DNA of 64,000 nucleotides. Source: AC-32 sp049644305 (GTDB lineage: Bacteria > Actinomycetota > Thermoleophilia > Gaiellales > Gaiellaceae). Both the position numbers and the translations under genes were made by a program. Within the stretch, counting starts at the first letter, position 1, and each line of letters starts with the position of its first letter. Below are positions 6,012 through 13,876 of the stretch, piece by piece. The notes under the pieces are model-generated. The model saw only the letters and a list, made by a program, of their open reading frames with translations, had not been told where the DNA came from and did no database searches. Location: contig JBARRQ010000023.1 in NCBI GenBank assembly GCA_049644305.1, positions 1 to 64,000 of the forward strand. The letters are read 5' to 3'.

Positions 6012-8963
6012 GTGAGGGTGGAACGCAAGCTGGCTACGGTCCTGTTCGTCGATCTCGTCGACTCGACTGCCTTGCTCACGGGCGCGGACCCCGAGGTCGT
6101 GCGCCGCCGCGTGCAGACGTTCTTCGACCGCGTTTCCCACTGCGTGACGACGCACGGCGGAATCGTCGAGAAGTTCGCGGGCGACGCCGTCATGGCCGCA
6201 TTCGGAATCCCGCAGGCTCATGAGGACGACGCCGAGCGCGCGGTCCGCGCGGGGCTCGCCATCCTCGATGCGGTGGAGGAGCTCGAGCTCGAGGCCCGCA
6301 TCGGGGTCGAGTCCGGCGAGATCGTCGCGGAAGACGGCGAGGCGTCTTTCGCAACCGGCGAGGCGGTGACGGTCGCAGCGCGGCTCGAGCAGGCGGCGGA
6401 GCCCGGGCAGCTGCTTCTCGGCCCCGGCGCCCACCGGCTCACTCTCGGCCGGATCGAGGTTGACGAGATCGGCCCGGTGGAGGCGAAGGGCCTTCCGCAA
6501 CCGATCTGGGTCTGGCGCGCGACCGGTGCAGGCGGTAGCGGCGGCCAACGGCCGCGATCGCTGCAAGCGCCTCTCGTCGGCCGCGAGGCGGAGCTCGATC
6601 TGCTGACCAACACCTATGAGCGCGCCCTCCGGGACGGCCGCGCGCACCTGTTCACCATCTACGGGGAGCCCGGTGTCGGCAAGAGCCGCCTTGCGCGTGA
6701 GTTCACGGAGGCGCTCGAGGGCGCAACCGTGCTTCCGGGCCGCAGCCTCCCGTACGGCGAAGGCGTGACCTACTGGCCTCTCGCCGAGATGGTCAAGTGC
6801 GCGGCGGGGATCGCTGATGACGATCCGCTCGACGTCGCGATCGAGAAGCTCCGCGCCTTCTGCGAAGACGAGGCGGTGGCCGACCTGCTCGGCCTGGCCT
6901 CGGGCGTTCTCGAGGCGGTCCAGTCGGAGGCGAGCGCACAGGAGATCGCCTGGGCGGCGCGTGAGTGGGCACAGCGGGTCGCGCAGGAACAGCCGCTCGT
7001 GCTCGTTTTCGAGGACATCCACTGGGCGGAAGAGCCGCTGCTCGAGCTGATCGAGCATCTCGCGACCTGGGTACGCGAGGCACCGTTGCTACTGCTCTGC
7101 CTGGCGCGTCCCGAGCTTCTCGACCTGCGCCCGGGCTGGGGCGGGGGCCGAGTCCGCGCGACCGCGATCGAGCTCGAAGCGCTCCCCCGCGACGAAAGCG
7201 AGCAGCTCGTGGAGGCGCTGCTCGACGGCGGCGAGCTCTCCGAGAGCGCGCGTCAGGAGCTGCTCGACAAGACCGAGGGCAACCCGCTCTTCGTCGAGGA
7301 GACGATCCGGATGCTCTCGGAGGAAGGCATGGACTCTGTCGACCGGATCCCCGACACCGTGCAGGCTTTGATCGCAGCCCGAATCGACCGGCTACCGCCG
7401 CACGCGAAGTCCGTCCTGCAGCGCGCCGCCGTGATCGGACGCGTGTTCTGGCCGGCGGCGGTCGAGCGTCTGTCGCCCGAGCTCGAGTCGGTGGAGGAGC
7501 CTCTCGATGACCTGCTCCTGCGCGATTTCGTGCTTGACGAGCCACGCTCCTCGATCCGCGGCGAGCAGGCCTACCGCTTCAAGCACGTGCTCATCCGGGA
7601 CGTGGCATACACCGGTCTGTCCAAGTCCGCCCGCGCCGACTACCACGCCGCCTTCGCCGGCTGGCTGAAGGAGCGCGCCGGCGACGAGTTGCTCGAAATC
7701 CGCGCGTTCCATCTCGATCGGGCCGCCGCGCTGTCCGCCGAGTTGAACGGCTCCGCTCCGGTCGAGCTGCGGCGCGAGGCCGCTGAGGCGCTCGCCGAGG
7801 CCGGGTTGCGGGCCTTTGCGCGCGAGGCCAACCGCACAGCGCGGCAGCTGTTCGTCCGCTCCGTCGAGCTCGAGCCGACGCTTCGGAGCCGCTATCTGGC
7901 TGCCCGCGCCGCCGATCGGCTGAGCGATCTCCCGGCCGTCTCGCGAGAGATGGAGGAGGTTCTCGCCGCTGCGATCGAGGAGGGCGATCGCTGGACGCAG
8001 GGCCGGGCGCTCGTGACGCTGGCGGAGGCGATTGCGCTTCGGGAGGCGGACGCGCAAGCCGCCGAGGAGATGATCGACCAGGCGCTGGCCGTCTTCGAGC
8101 ACGAGGACCTCACCGGCCGCTTCCGCGCCCTCAGGGCCCGCGCCACGATCGCGTGGATGCGCGGCGACCTCGCCAAGGAGGAACAGGTGATGCGCGAGGC
8201 CCTCGATCTCGCCCGGGAGGCCGGCCGGAAGGACTTCGAGAGCGAAGCGGCAGACGAGCTCGCGAGCGTCTATCTAGCACGGCTCGAGTTCGCGCGCGCC
8301 AAGCCGCTCGTGGAGCAGGCGATCCTCCTGGCTGAGGAGAGCGGCAGCGCCGAGGCCAGGGGCCGGGCGCTTCGCTTCGCGGGCCAGCTCCACCTCTACC
8401 GCGGCGAGCTCGACGACGCCGAGGCTGCGCTCGAGACCGCGCGGCAATATCTGGCCGAGGCCGGAGCCGCCTGGTCGCTGGGCCGCACGCTGAACTTCGC
8501 GGCCTGGGCGGCGCGGCGGAAAGGTGATCTCTCCCGGGCCGAGCGGCTCTGGCGGGAGTCGATCCGCATCCTGACGCCTCTGGAGGACCGGGCGACGCTC
8601 TGCGAGAGCCAACGAGCGCTTGCCGAGCTCCTGCTCGACCAGGGTCGGACAGAGGAGGCCGAACGGCTTGCGCTGGCGGCTCGTGAGACCGTGGGGCCGC
8701 AGGACGTCACCTCGATCTCGACAACGACGATGGCGCTTGGGCTCGTGAGAGCAGCGCAGGGTCGTGACGACGAGGCCGAGGCGATGCTACGGGAGGCCTA
8801 CGAGACGATCGCTGCCACAGAGCACCGCTCCGGGCAGCGGGAAGCGCTCAGGGCTCTCGCTCACTTCCTCCGCGAGCGCGGCCGAGACGACGAGGCAGCC
8901 GAGTTCGAGGCGCGCCGCGAAGAGGTCCTCGCCGAGGCGACAAGTGCCGCCCGGATAGCCTGA
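6012..8963 (+). CDS. class III nucleotidyl cyclase domain - AAA-type ATPase - TPR regulator
   Basis: A 983-aa multidomain protein common in Actinobacteria. Residues 5-170 are a class III cyclase homology domain: first metal Asp in LFVDLVDST (D14), VEKFAGDAVM with substrate Lys K54 and second metal D58, and VTVAARLEQ with the transition-state Arg R124. The Asn normally two codons before AAR is Thr (T120). Residues 185-500 form a STAND/AAA-like NTPase with Walker A GEPGVGKS (218-225) and Walker B LVLVFEDIHWAEE. Residues 560-980 are TPR-like helical repeats. GTG start at 6012. It probably links cyclic nucleotide production or nucleotide sensing to protein binding; no DNA-binding domain was seen. 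The 3' end overlaps the convergent isomerase gene by 103 nt. Confidence 0.87.
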   Translation: MRVERKLATVLFVDLVDSTALLTGADPEVVRRRVQTFFDRVSHCVTTHGGIVEKFAGDAVMAAFGIPQAHEDDAERAVRAGLAILDAVEELELEARIGVESGEIVAEDGEASFATGEAVTVAARLEQAAEPGQLLLGPGAHRLTLGRIEVDEIGPVEAKGLPQPIWVWRATGAGGSGGQRPRSLQAPLVGREAELDLLTNTYERALRDGRAHLFTIYGEPGVGKSRLAREFTEALEGATVLPGRSLPYGEGVTYWPLAEMVKCAAGIADDDPLDVAIEKLRAFCEDEAVADLLGLASGVLEAVQSEASAQEIAWAAREWAQRVAQEQPLVLVFEDIHWAEEPLLELIEHLATWVREAPLLLLCLARPELLDLRPGWGGGRVRATAIELEALPRDESEQLVEALLDGGELSESARQELLDKTEGNPLFVEETIRMLSEEGMDSVDRIPDTVQALIAARIDRLPPHAKSVLQRAAVIGRVFWPAAVERLSPELESVEEPLDDLLLRDFVLDEPRSSIRGEQAYRFKHVLIRDVAYTGLSKSARADYHAAFAGWLKERAGDELLEIRAFHLDRAAALSAELNGSAPVELRREAAEALAEAGLRAFAREANRTARQLFVRSVELEPTLRSRYLAARAADRLSDLPAVSREMEEVLAAAIEEGDRWTQGRALVTLAEAIALREADAQAAEEMIDQALAVFEHEDLTGRFRALRARATIAWMRGDLAKEEQVMREALDLAREAGRKDFESEAADELASVYLARLEFARAKPLVEQAILLAEESGSAEARGRALRFAGQLHLYRGELDDAEAALETARQYLAEAGAAWSLGRTLNFAAWAARRKGDLSRAERLWRESIRILTPLEDRATLCESQRALAELLLDQGRTEEAERLALAARETVGPQDVTSISTTTMALGLVRAAQGRDDEAEAMLREAYETIAATEHRSGQREALRALAHFLRERGRDDEAAEFEARREEVLAEATSAARIA

Positions 8964-9745
8964 TCCGACTCGAGGTCCGGCGACTCCGAAATCACCGTTG
9001 CGGGGCGCCTGAATCGCCTGAGAGCCTTGCGCAGCGGGTCCGCCCGCAGCGTGCCCTCGCCGTACGGCAGGTGCTTCGTCTCATTGCGGTTGGCGTAGGC
9101 GATGTCCGAGAAATGGATGTGGAACGGAGCCTTCGGCTCGAGCACTGAGTCGGCGGCCTCGAGTGCGGCCGCGAACGGCTCGACGTCAGTGAAGGCGCCG
9201 TCGCTGGTCGCGTGCATGTGGGCGAAGTCGAGCACCGGGCGGACCCAGCCGCAGCAACTCGTGATCGCGATCACGTCGTCGAGGCTGCCGAGGTCGCGGA
9301 CGCGGCCCATGACCTCGACGCCGAACGGCACCGCCCGGTCCTTGGCCTCGAGGCGCTCGCGTAGGTCGGCGAGCTGGTCACAGACGGCCTTGAGCGCCGC
9401 AGGCCGCTTCCGGCCGAGCAGGAAGCCGGGATGGAAAACGACGAGCTCGGCGCCGGCCGTCTTCGCGATCCCGGCCGAATGGTCGAGCATCCCGACTGCC
9501 ATCCGGTACTTCTTGTCGCGCTCGAGGTGGCCCATGAAGCCAGCGATCGGCGCGTGAACGGAAAGCACGATCTTCGCCTTCCGCGCCAGCTCGCCGAAGC
9601 GCTGTGCCCAGGGGTAGTCCATCCAAAAACCGCCTTCGAAGTCGATCTCGCAGGTCGTGAAACCGCGCCCTTGAAGCAGCACGACCGCTTCGTCCGGGCT
9701 CTTCCGTGAAGGCACGCGTGCAGGGCCGAATCGGATCTTTGCCAC
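8861..9745 (-). CDS. sugar phosphate isomerase/epimerase-like TIM-barrel protein (AP endonuclease 2 family)
   Basis: About 294 aa, xylose-isomerase-like TIM barrel. Barrel strands with putative metal ligands are visible: FTTCEIDFEGGF, IVLSVHAPI, LVVFHPGF, FGVEVMGR, VRPVLDFAHMHA, FHIHFSDIAY and TVISESPDL. The His/Glu/Asp set resembles endonuclease IV and sugar isomerases, so it may bind Zn or Mn; the reaction is unknown. I chose the GTG at 9745 (VAKIRFGPARVP), because residues before it show no family features. The last ~25 residues are an Arg/Ser-rich tail antisense to the cyclase gene; the conserved barrel ends before that overlap. It is divergent from the gene at 9790. Confidence 0.8.
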   Translation of the reverse strand: MAKIRFGPARVPSRKSPDEAVVLLQGRGFTTCEIDFEGGFWMDYPWAQRFGELARKAKIVLSVHAPIAGFMGHLERDKKYRMAVGMLDHSAGIAKTAGAELVVFHPGFLLGRKRPAALKAVCDQLADLRERLEAKDRAVPFGVEVMGRVRDLGSLDDVIAITSCCGWVRPVLDFAHMHATSDGAFTDVEPFAAALEAADSVLEPKAPFHIHFSDIAYANRNETKHLPYGEGTLRADPLRKALRRFRRPATVISESPDLESDQAIRAALVASARTSSRRASNSAASSSRPRSRRK

Positions 9746-9789
9746 GGCCTGCAGCCTATGCCGTCCGACCTCCCAGCTACGGTCAGCGC

Positions 9790-10032
9790 ATGGCCAAGCG
9801 CCCATCACGCATCGACCTGCTCGAGCTCGATATCGACCTCCGCCTCACCGACCTCTGGCGGGAAGCGGCTGACATCGGTGACTGGAACCTCGAGGTCGTG
9901 GCCGCCTTCATGCGTGCGGCCTACGGGAAGGGCTACTGCGACGCGCTCACCGAGGACAACCCCGGCAGCCTCTGCGAGGAGCACGGCTACCGCGTCCCGG
10001 CGCGCCGCACCGAGCCCGCCCGCGAGTTCTAG
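9790..10032 (+). CDS. small conserved hypothetical protein (80 aa)
   Basis: An acidic 80-aa cytosolic protein starting MAKRPSRIDLLELDID at an ATG 45 nt from the divergent isomerase start. The central part (WREAADIGDWNLEVVAAFMRAAYGKG) looks helical, followed by YCDALTEDNPGSLCEEHGY with two Cys. I do not recognise a named family. It precedes the CcmE gene by 23 nt on the same strand, so co-transcription is likely. Codon usage is normal for the window. Confidence 0.65.
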   Translation: MAKRPSRIDLLELDIDLRLTDLWREAADIGDWNLEVVAAFMRAAYGKGYCDALTEDNPGSLCEEHGYRVPARRTEPAREF

Positions 10033-10055
10033 CCGAAGCCCTCTACAATTCCCGC

Positions 10056-10454
10056 GTGGCCCGGAATTCCCGGAGCGTTCGGCTCGTTCTGGCGTTGTCG
10101 GTGGCGGGCGTGCTCGCCGTCTTTCTCCTCTACGTCTCGATCGCCGGCGGGCGGACTCCTCAGCTGAACCCGAGCCAGCTCGCGGGCCACCGCGGGAATG
10201 TCTCGCTCGTGGGCAAGGTTGTCGGCCCGGTTCACGGGAGCGGCTACTCGAGGACAGGGCTTCATTTCGCCGTCGTCGACATCGGCGGCAAAGCGGCTGC
10301 CTCCGTGCCCGTCGTCTACCACGGGAGCGTCCCGGATCTCTTCAAGATCGGGCGGCACGTGGTCGTAGACGGTCGCTACCGGAACGGCGTCTTCGTCGCG
10401 AAGCAGGACACGCTCGTGACGAAGTGCCCGTCCAAGTACTCGCCGAAGGCGTAG
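10056..10454 (+). CDS. ccmE: cytochrome c maturation heme chaperone CcmE, CxxxY variant
   Basis: A 132-aa protein with an N-terminal membrane anchor (residues 8-30) and an OB-fold beta barrel outside the membrane. Family features are VVGPVHGSG, LHFAVVDIGG, VPVVYHGSVPDLFKIG, HVVVDGRY and the C-terminal LVTKCPSKY. In the E. coli type the heme is bound covalently to a His in HxxxY; here that position is Cys (C124, with Y128), the CxxxY form known from archaea, Desulfovibrio and some Gram-positives. GTG start at 10056. It is followed one nucleotide later by a CcmI-like gene; CcmA-D, F and H are not in the window. Confidence 0.87.
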   Translation: MARNSRSVRLVLALSVAGVLAVFLLYVSIAGGRTPQLNPSQLAGHRGNVSLVGKVVGPVHGSGYSRTGLHFAVVDIGGKAAASVPVVYHGSVPDLFKIGRHVVVDGRYRNGVFVAKQDTLVTKCPSKYSPKA

Positions 10455-10455
10455 C

Positions 10456-10785
10456 GTGAGCGTCTGGCTGGGGCTCGGGGTCGTCCTCGCTGTTGCCTGC
10501 GTTCTTCTTGTGGCGCGGCCGTTCCTGCGCGAGCCCGCGCCGGACGATGACCGCCTCGACGAGCCCGGACCGGGCGAGCAGGGGCGCGTGGCGCTGGCCG
10601 AAGAGCGCGACCGGGCGTTGGCAGCGCTGAAGGAGCTCGAGTTCGACCACCGCACGGGAAAAGTCTCCGACGATGACTACCGAGCGCTCGTTGGGCCGCT
10701 GCGACGACGTGCAGCCGAGACACTTCGTGCGCTGGATCAGAAGGCCGACGTGCCCGAACGGGAACGCGTCAGTGCCGGCAGCTAG
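10456..10785 (+). CDS. CcmI-like N-terminal domain protein (cytochrome c biogenesis)
   Basis: A 109-aa protein with one N-terminal transmembrane helix (WLGLGVVLAVACVLLVA), a Pro/Asp-rich linker, and the amphipathic block ERDRALAALKELEFDHRTGKVS with DDYRAL. That block is typical of the CcmI/CycH N-terminal segment. The TPR domain of full CcmI is absent. In CcmI this region helps hand apocytochrome to the heme lyase. GTG start at 10456, right after the ccmE stop; its end overlaps the next gene by 14 nt. Together they look like the tail of a system I cluster. Confidence 0.7.
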   Translation: MSVWLGLGVVLAVACVLLVARPFLREPAPDDDRLDEPGPGEQGRVALAEERDRALAALKELEFDHRTGKVSDDDYRALVGPLRRRAAETLRALDQKADVPERERVSAGS

Positions 10786-11620
10786 CTGCTCGAACTGCGG
10801 GTCTCGGCTGGCAAAAGGGGCTCGGTTCTGCTCCGAATGCGGCGTTCGGGTCCACGCGAGGACGGCCGAGACTGCCGTCCAGGAGGTGCCCTCGGAGGAG
10901 ACCGGGCCGGTCCCCGTGCACGTGACGACGGCGCCTCCGCGATTCTTCGGCGTCACTCCTCCGGGCGCGGTGCTCGCGCTTGCCGCAGCCTCGTTCGCGC
11001 TTGCGCTCGTCCTGCTCGTCAGCGGCCACGTCGTCGTCGGGGGCGTGCTCATGGGCGTGGCGCTCCTCCTTTTCTTGCTGCTCGCGGACCTCGTGCGCCG
11101 ACTGCCGGACACGGCCGTCGCCAAGGTCTCGGCGAAGGCGCTGGGCGTGATCAAGACCCGGGCGGGGCTCGTGCTCGAGGCGACGAGCGTTCATTCCGGT
11201 GCGCGTGTCGAGCTCTTCAGGCTCCGCCGCGAGCTTCTCGACCTCGCCACGCAGAGGATGGAATGGGCTCGGACGCTCGGAGAAGCTGTGTACGCTGGCG
11301 ACAACGAGGCGAGCGCAGCGGCCCGTGAGAAGATGGCCGAGCTGGACGGGCTGATCGCGGCAAAGGAGGACGAGATGGAGCAGACCGCAACAGAGGCGAT
11401 GAAGAGGATCCAGCGGGCGCAGCTCCAGGTGCAGCCGACGATGATCGAGACGCCGGAGCCGCCCCCCATGCCGTCGCCGGAGCCCTACCCGTCGCCGACG
11501 GAGCCGCCGGCCCCCGTGCCGATTCCCGAGCCGACCCCAGAGCCCTCGGAGCCCCCGGGTCCGGTCCGTGTGCCGGAACCGGGGCCCGAGCCCAGCCCCC
11601 CCGCCACTCCGCAGGGCTGA
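10772..11620 (+). CDS. zinc-ribbon membrane protein with coiled coil and proline-rich tail
   Basis: About 282 aa. The N-terminus is a zinc ribbon with two CxxC knuckles (CSNCGSRL and CSECG). Two hydrophobic segments follow near residues 65-105 (AVLALAAASFALALVLLVS and VLMGVALLLFLLLADL). Then comes a charged helical region likely to form a coiled coil (residues ~140-225), and a tail of repeated PEP/PSP units. I chose GTG at 10772, which puts the ribbon at the extreme N-terminus and overlaps the CcmI-like gene by 14 nt. The function is unknown. Proline tails of this type often span or bind the envelope. Confidence 0.7.
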   Translation: MPAASCSNCGSRLAKGARFCSECGVRVHARTAETAVQEVPSEETGPVPVHVTTAPPRFFGVTPPGAVLALAAASFALALVLLVSGHVVVGGVLMGVALLLFLLLADLVRRLPDTAVAKVSAKALGVIKTRAGLVLEATSVHSGARVELFRLRRELLDLATQRMEWARTLGEAVYAGDNEASAAAREKMAELDGLIAAKEDEMEQTATEAMKRIQRAQLQVQPTMIETPEPPPMPSPEPYPSPTEPPAPVPIPEPTPEPSEPPGPVRVPEPGPEPSPPATPQG

Positions 11621-11702
11621 CAGCACTCCCCGGGCCCCCCGCGCTAGGGGCGTTTCGCTTCTACCCCGACATGGAAGCAGGGAGGGACCCGAAAGGAGGC
11701 AC

Positions 11703-11858
11703 ATGCTTGCATTGCTACTGGTATTGATCTTGGCGATCGTCCTCTTCAGCGTCGGCTTTGCAATCAAGCTGCTCTGGATCATCGCCGCGATTGTGCTGGC
11801 ACTCTGGCTGATCGGCTTCCTGGCGAGAGGGCCCGAGGCGCGCTGGTACCGCTGGTAG
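11703..11858 (+). CDS. small hydrophobic membrane protein (51 aa)
   Basis: Begins MLALLLVLILAIVLFSVG and ends with the charged ARGPEARWYRW. It has two hydrophobic stretches with a short turn. This matches the family annotated simply as hydrophobic protein in Streptomyces and relatives, which share the C-terminal RWYRW signature. It has one of the best ribosome binding sites of the window, AAAGGAGG ending 4 nt before the ATG. A terminator follows 28 nt downstream. Role unknown; related genes are often stress-inducible. Confidence 0.8.
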   Translation: MLALLLVLILAIVLFSVGFAIKLLWIIAAIVLALWLIGFLARGPEARWYRW

Positions 11859-11885
11859 GAGCACGGGGGAACCACCTGGTTTTGA

Positions 11886-11912
11886 CGTGGGGGAACCCCT
11901 GGTTCCCCCACG
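11886..11912 (+). terminator. 12-bp stem-loop terminator after the small hydrophobic protein gene
   Basis: CGTGGGGGAACC at 11886-11897 pairs exactly with 11901-11912 around a 3-nt loop. A partial copy of the left arm (GGGGGAACC) lies just upstream at about 11867-11875, so the region may be a duplicated or alternative hairpin. No long T run follows, so termination strength is uncertain. It stands between the plus-strand 11703 gene and the minus-strand hpt gene and may serve as a shared boundary. Confidence 0.6.
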
Positions 11913-11997
11913 AGCCCCCTCCTTGCCAGCGGGGGCGCGCTCTCGCTTGTTACAGGAGTCGGCCAAGGTTTAGTGCACCCGGCGGGACCGCCGGGGC

Positions 11998-12507
11998 TCA
12001 GACCTTGGCCAGCCGCAAGTCTGGGAGGTTGCGCCAGCGCTCGTCGATGTCGAAGCCGTAGCCCACGAAGAACTCGTCGGGAACGGTGAAGCCGACGTAG
12101 TCGACCGGCAGGTTCTCCACCAGCCGCCGGTACGGCCGGTCGAGCAGCGTCGCGACCCGCAGGCTCGCAGGGCGGCGGAGGTCGAACAGCTTGCAGAGGT
12201 AGTTCAGGGTCAGGCCTGTGTCGACAACGTCCTCGACCAGCAGCACGTCGAGGTCGGTGACGGGGATCGCCGTGTCCTGGAGGAGCCGCACGCCGGAATG
12301 GCCTCCCGTGGCGCTGCCGCCGTAGCCGGCCAGCTCGACGAAATCGATCTGGTGCGAAATCGGGATCGCCCTCGAGAGATCGGCCAGAAAGACGAAGCTA
12401 GCCTTCAACAACGCGACCAGCAAGAGGTCGCGATCTGCGTAGTCCGCGGCGATCTGAGCTCCGAGCTCGGTCACGCGCTTGTGAATCTCCTCGGCTTCGA
12501 GGAACAC
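11998..12507 (-). CDS. hpt: hypoxanthine(-guanine) phosphoribosyltransferase
   Basis: About 169 aa. Family features in order: FLEAEEIHKRVTELGAQIAADY, LLLVALLKASFVFLADL, DFVELAGYG flexible loop, the PRPP-binding LLVEDVVDTGLTL, and VDYVGFTVPDEFFVGYGFDI with the base-binding Phe and Asp. It converts hypoxanthine or guanine plus PRPP into IMP or GMP in purine salvage. The reading frame stays open upstream, but no ATG, GTG or TTG fits better than the GTG at 12507, after which the protein aligns with usual HPRT starts. It lies 74 nt downstream of a nuclease-like gene on the same strand. Confidence 0.92.
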   Translation of the reverse strand: MFLEAEEIHKRVTELGAQIAADYADRDLLLVALLKASFVFLADLSRAIPISHQIDFVELAGYGGSATGGHSGVRLLQDTAIPVTDLDVLLVEDVVDTGLTLNYLCKLFDLRRPASLRVATLLDRPYRRLVENLPVDYVGFTVPDEFFVGYGFDIDERWRNLPDLRLAKV

Positions 12508-12581
12508 CTCGCCGACCCGCGGGTCGTCGGCAGCCGCCGGAAACGACCGGTCGATGTCATTGGTCAGATTTCGAAACCGTT

Positions 12582-12947
12582 CTATGAGGCTAGATCGAGT
12601 CTGTATCGCTGGGCCAGCCGCTCGATGTCGCGCTTGTAGAAGAGCTTGACCTGGACGCCGGGGTACCGCTCGCGCAGCTTGCGAAGCTTGCGGTTCTTGC
12701 GCGTGACGAGGCGTTGCTTCATGACCGTGATCTCGAGGAAGAGATCCTGCTCGGGCAGATAGAAGTCGGGAGTGAACGCCTCGACGATTCGGCCCTCTGC
12801 GTCTTCCTCGAGCACGAACGTCCGCGGCTCGTACTCCCAGGGCACGCGGTAGAAGTCGAGCACCTTCGCGCACTCGCGCTCAGCGTCGTTGGCGAACCGC
12901 GGAGCTTCGCTTCCGCAATACGCCTGGAAATCGGCGATTTCTGACAC
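12582..12947 (-). CDS. PD-(D/E)xK nuclease-like conserved protein, partner of hpt
   Basis: A 121-aa protein from the GTG at 12947 (VSEIADFQAYCG). The core has RFANDAERECAKVLDFYRV, WEYEPRTFVLEED, then FTPDFYLPEQDLFLEITVMKQ. The Glu, Pro-Asp and Glu spacing resembles small restriction-endonuclease-fold proteins such as the DUF559/Vsr group. However, the usual Lys of ExK is Thr here, with a Lys two residues later. The C-terminus RLVTRKNRKLRKLRERYPGV is very basic and could bind nucleic acid. It sits directly upstream of hpt. No activity can be assigned. Confidence 0.65.
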   Translation of the reverse strand: MSEIADFQAYCGSEAPRFANDAERECAKVLDFYRVPWEYEPRTFVLEEDAEGRIVEAFTPDFYLPEQDLFLEITVMKQRLVTRKNRKLRKLRERYPGVQVKLFYKRDIERLAQRYRLDLAS

Positions 12948-13060
12948 CCCCGCGCAAGGGTAGCAGCGGGTGCGGACGCGCCCGCGGAGCGCTGCACATC
13001 GCCGGTTGGGCCAAAGGCACATTTCCGAGCCAACGGCCATCCCGGTTCTACACTTCGGGC

Positions 13061-13876
13061 ATGCCAGAAGGGCAGAACGATGGCGTCTTCACGATCGCGC
13101 ACATCTCGGACATCCATTGCGGAGCGGTCGACTTCGTTCCGAACCTCCTCGAGCGAGCGATCATCGAGATCAACGATCTGGCGCCGGACATCGTCATCTG
13201 CTCGGGCGACCTGACGACTTTCGGCTTCAAGCACGAGTACGCGCTCGCCAAGTCCTACCTCGACCAGATCCAGTGCGGCTCTGTCGTCGTCATCCCGGGG
13301 AACCACGACTCGCGCAACGTCGGATACGTGCACTTCGAGGACATGTTCGGCGACCGGAACTCGGTGCTGCGCCTGAACGGGGTAACGGTGGTCGCAGTCG
13401 ACTCGACCGAGCCCGACCTCGACAACGGCCAAATCGGGCGCGGGCGCTACCGCTGGATCGAGGAGCAGTTCGCCGAGTCCGGCCCGGATGAGCTGCGGAT
13501 CTTCGTGCTCCATCACCATCTCCTCCCGGTTCCGGGGACCGGCCGCGAGCGGAATGTCGTCTACGACGCCGGCGACTGCCTCGAGTGCCTCCAGCGCGCC
13601 GGTGTCGACCTTGTCCTCTCCGGCCACAAGCATGTTCCCTACGCCTGGCGGCTGGAGAACCTCTTCGTGGTCAATGCCGGCACGGTTTCGTCGCGGCGTC
13701 TCCGCGGGAAGACGCGCCCCTGTTACAACGTGATCGAGATTGCCGAGCGCCATGTGGACGTCTGGCGCAAGTACCCCTTCCACGGCGAAGAGCGGATCAT
13801 CCAGTTCTCGACTGAGACCCTCGCGTTCGAGAAGTACACGACCCGGATCGAGGACGAGGTGACGTCGCGGACATGA
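13061..13876 (+). CDS. calcineurin-like metallophosphoesterase (CpdA-type)
   Basis: A 271-aa dinuclear metallophosphoesterase with all five motifs: HISDIHCGAV, CSGDLTTFG, IPGNHDSRN, VLHHHLLP and LSGHKHVPYA. Class III members of this type hydrolyse cyclic nucleotides or other phosphodiesters in the cytosol. Its ATG lies 114 nt from the divergent nuclease-like gene. Its stop overlaps the start of the cyclic 2,3-diphosphoglycerate synthetase gene as ATGA. The coupling suggests its substrate belongs to that pathway, perhaps the cyclic diphosphoglycerate itself, but that is inference. Confidence 0.88.
   Translation: MPEGQNDGVFTIAHISDIHCGAVDFVPNLLERAIIEINDLAPDIVICSGDLTTFGFKHEYALAKSYLDQIQCGSVVVIPGNHDSRNVGYVHFEDMFGDRNSVLRLNGVTVVAVDSTEPDLDNGQIGRGRYRWIEEQFAESGPDELRIFVLHHHLLPVPGTGRERNVVYDAGDCLECLQRAGVDLVLSGHKHVPYAWRLENLFVVNAGTVSSRRLRGKTRPCYNVIEIAERHVDVWRKYPFHGEERIIQFSTETLAFEKYTTRIEDEVTSRT

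Noticed and set aside
5823..7058. 411-aa minus-strand frame opposite the cyclase gene
   Set aside because: Composition is that of a complement of a GC-rich coding gene; the plus strand has a full cyclase-ATPase with all motifs.
11861..11885. Second hairpin with GGGGGAACC just before the 11886 terminator
   Set aside because: Pairing is imperfect (AACCACCTGGTT only); kept as a note in the terminator entry.
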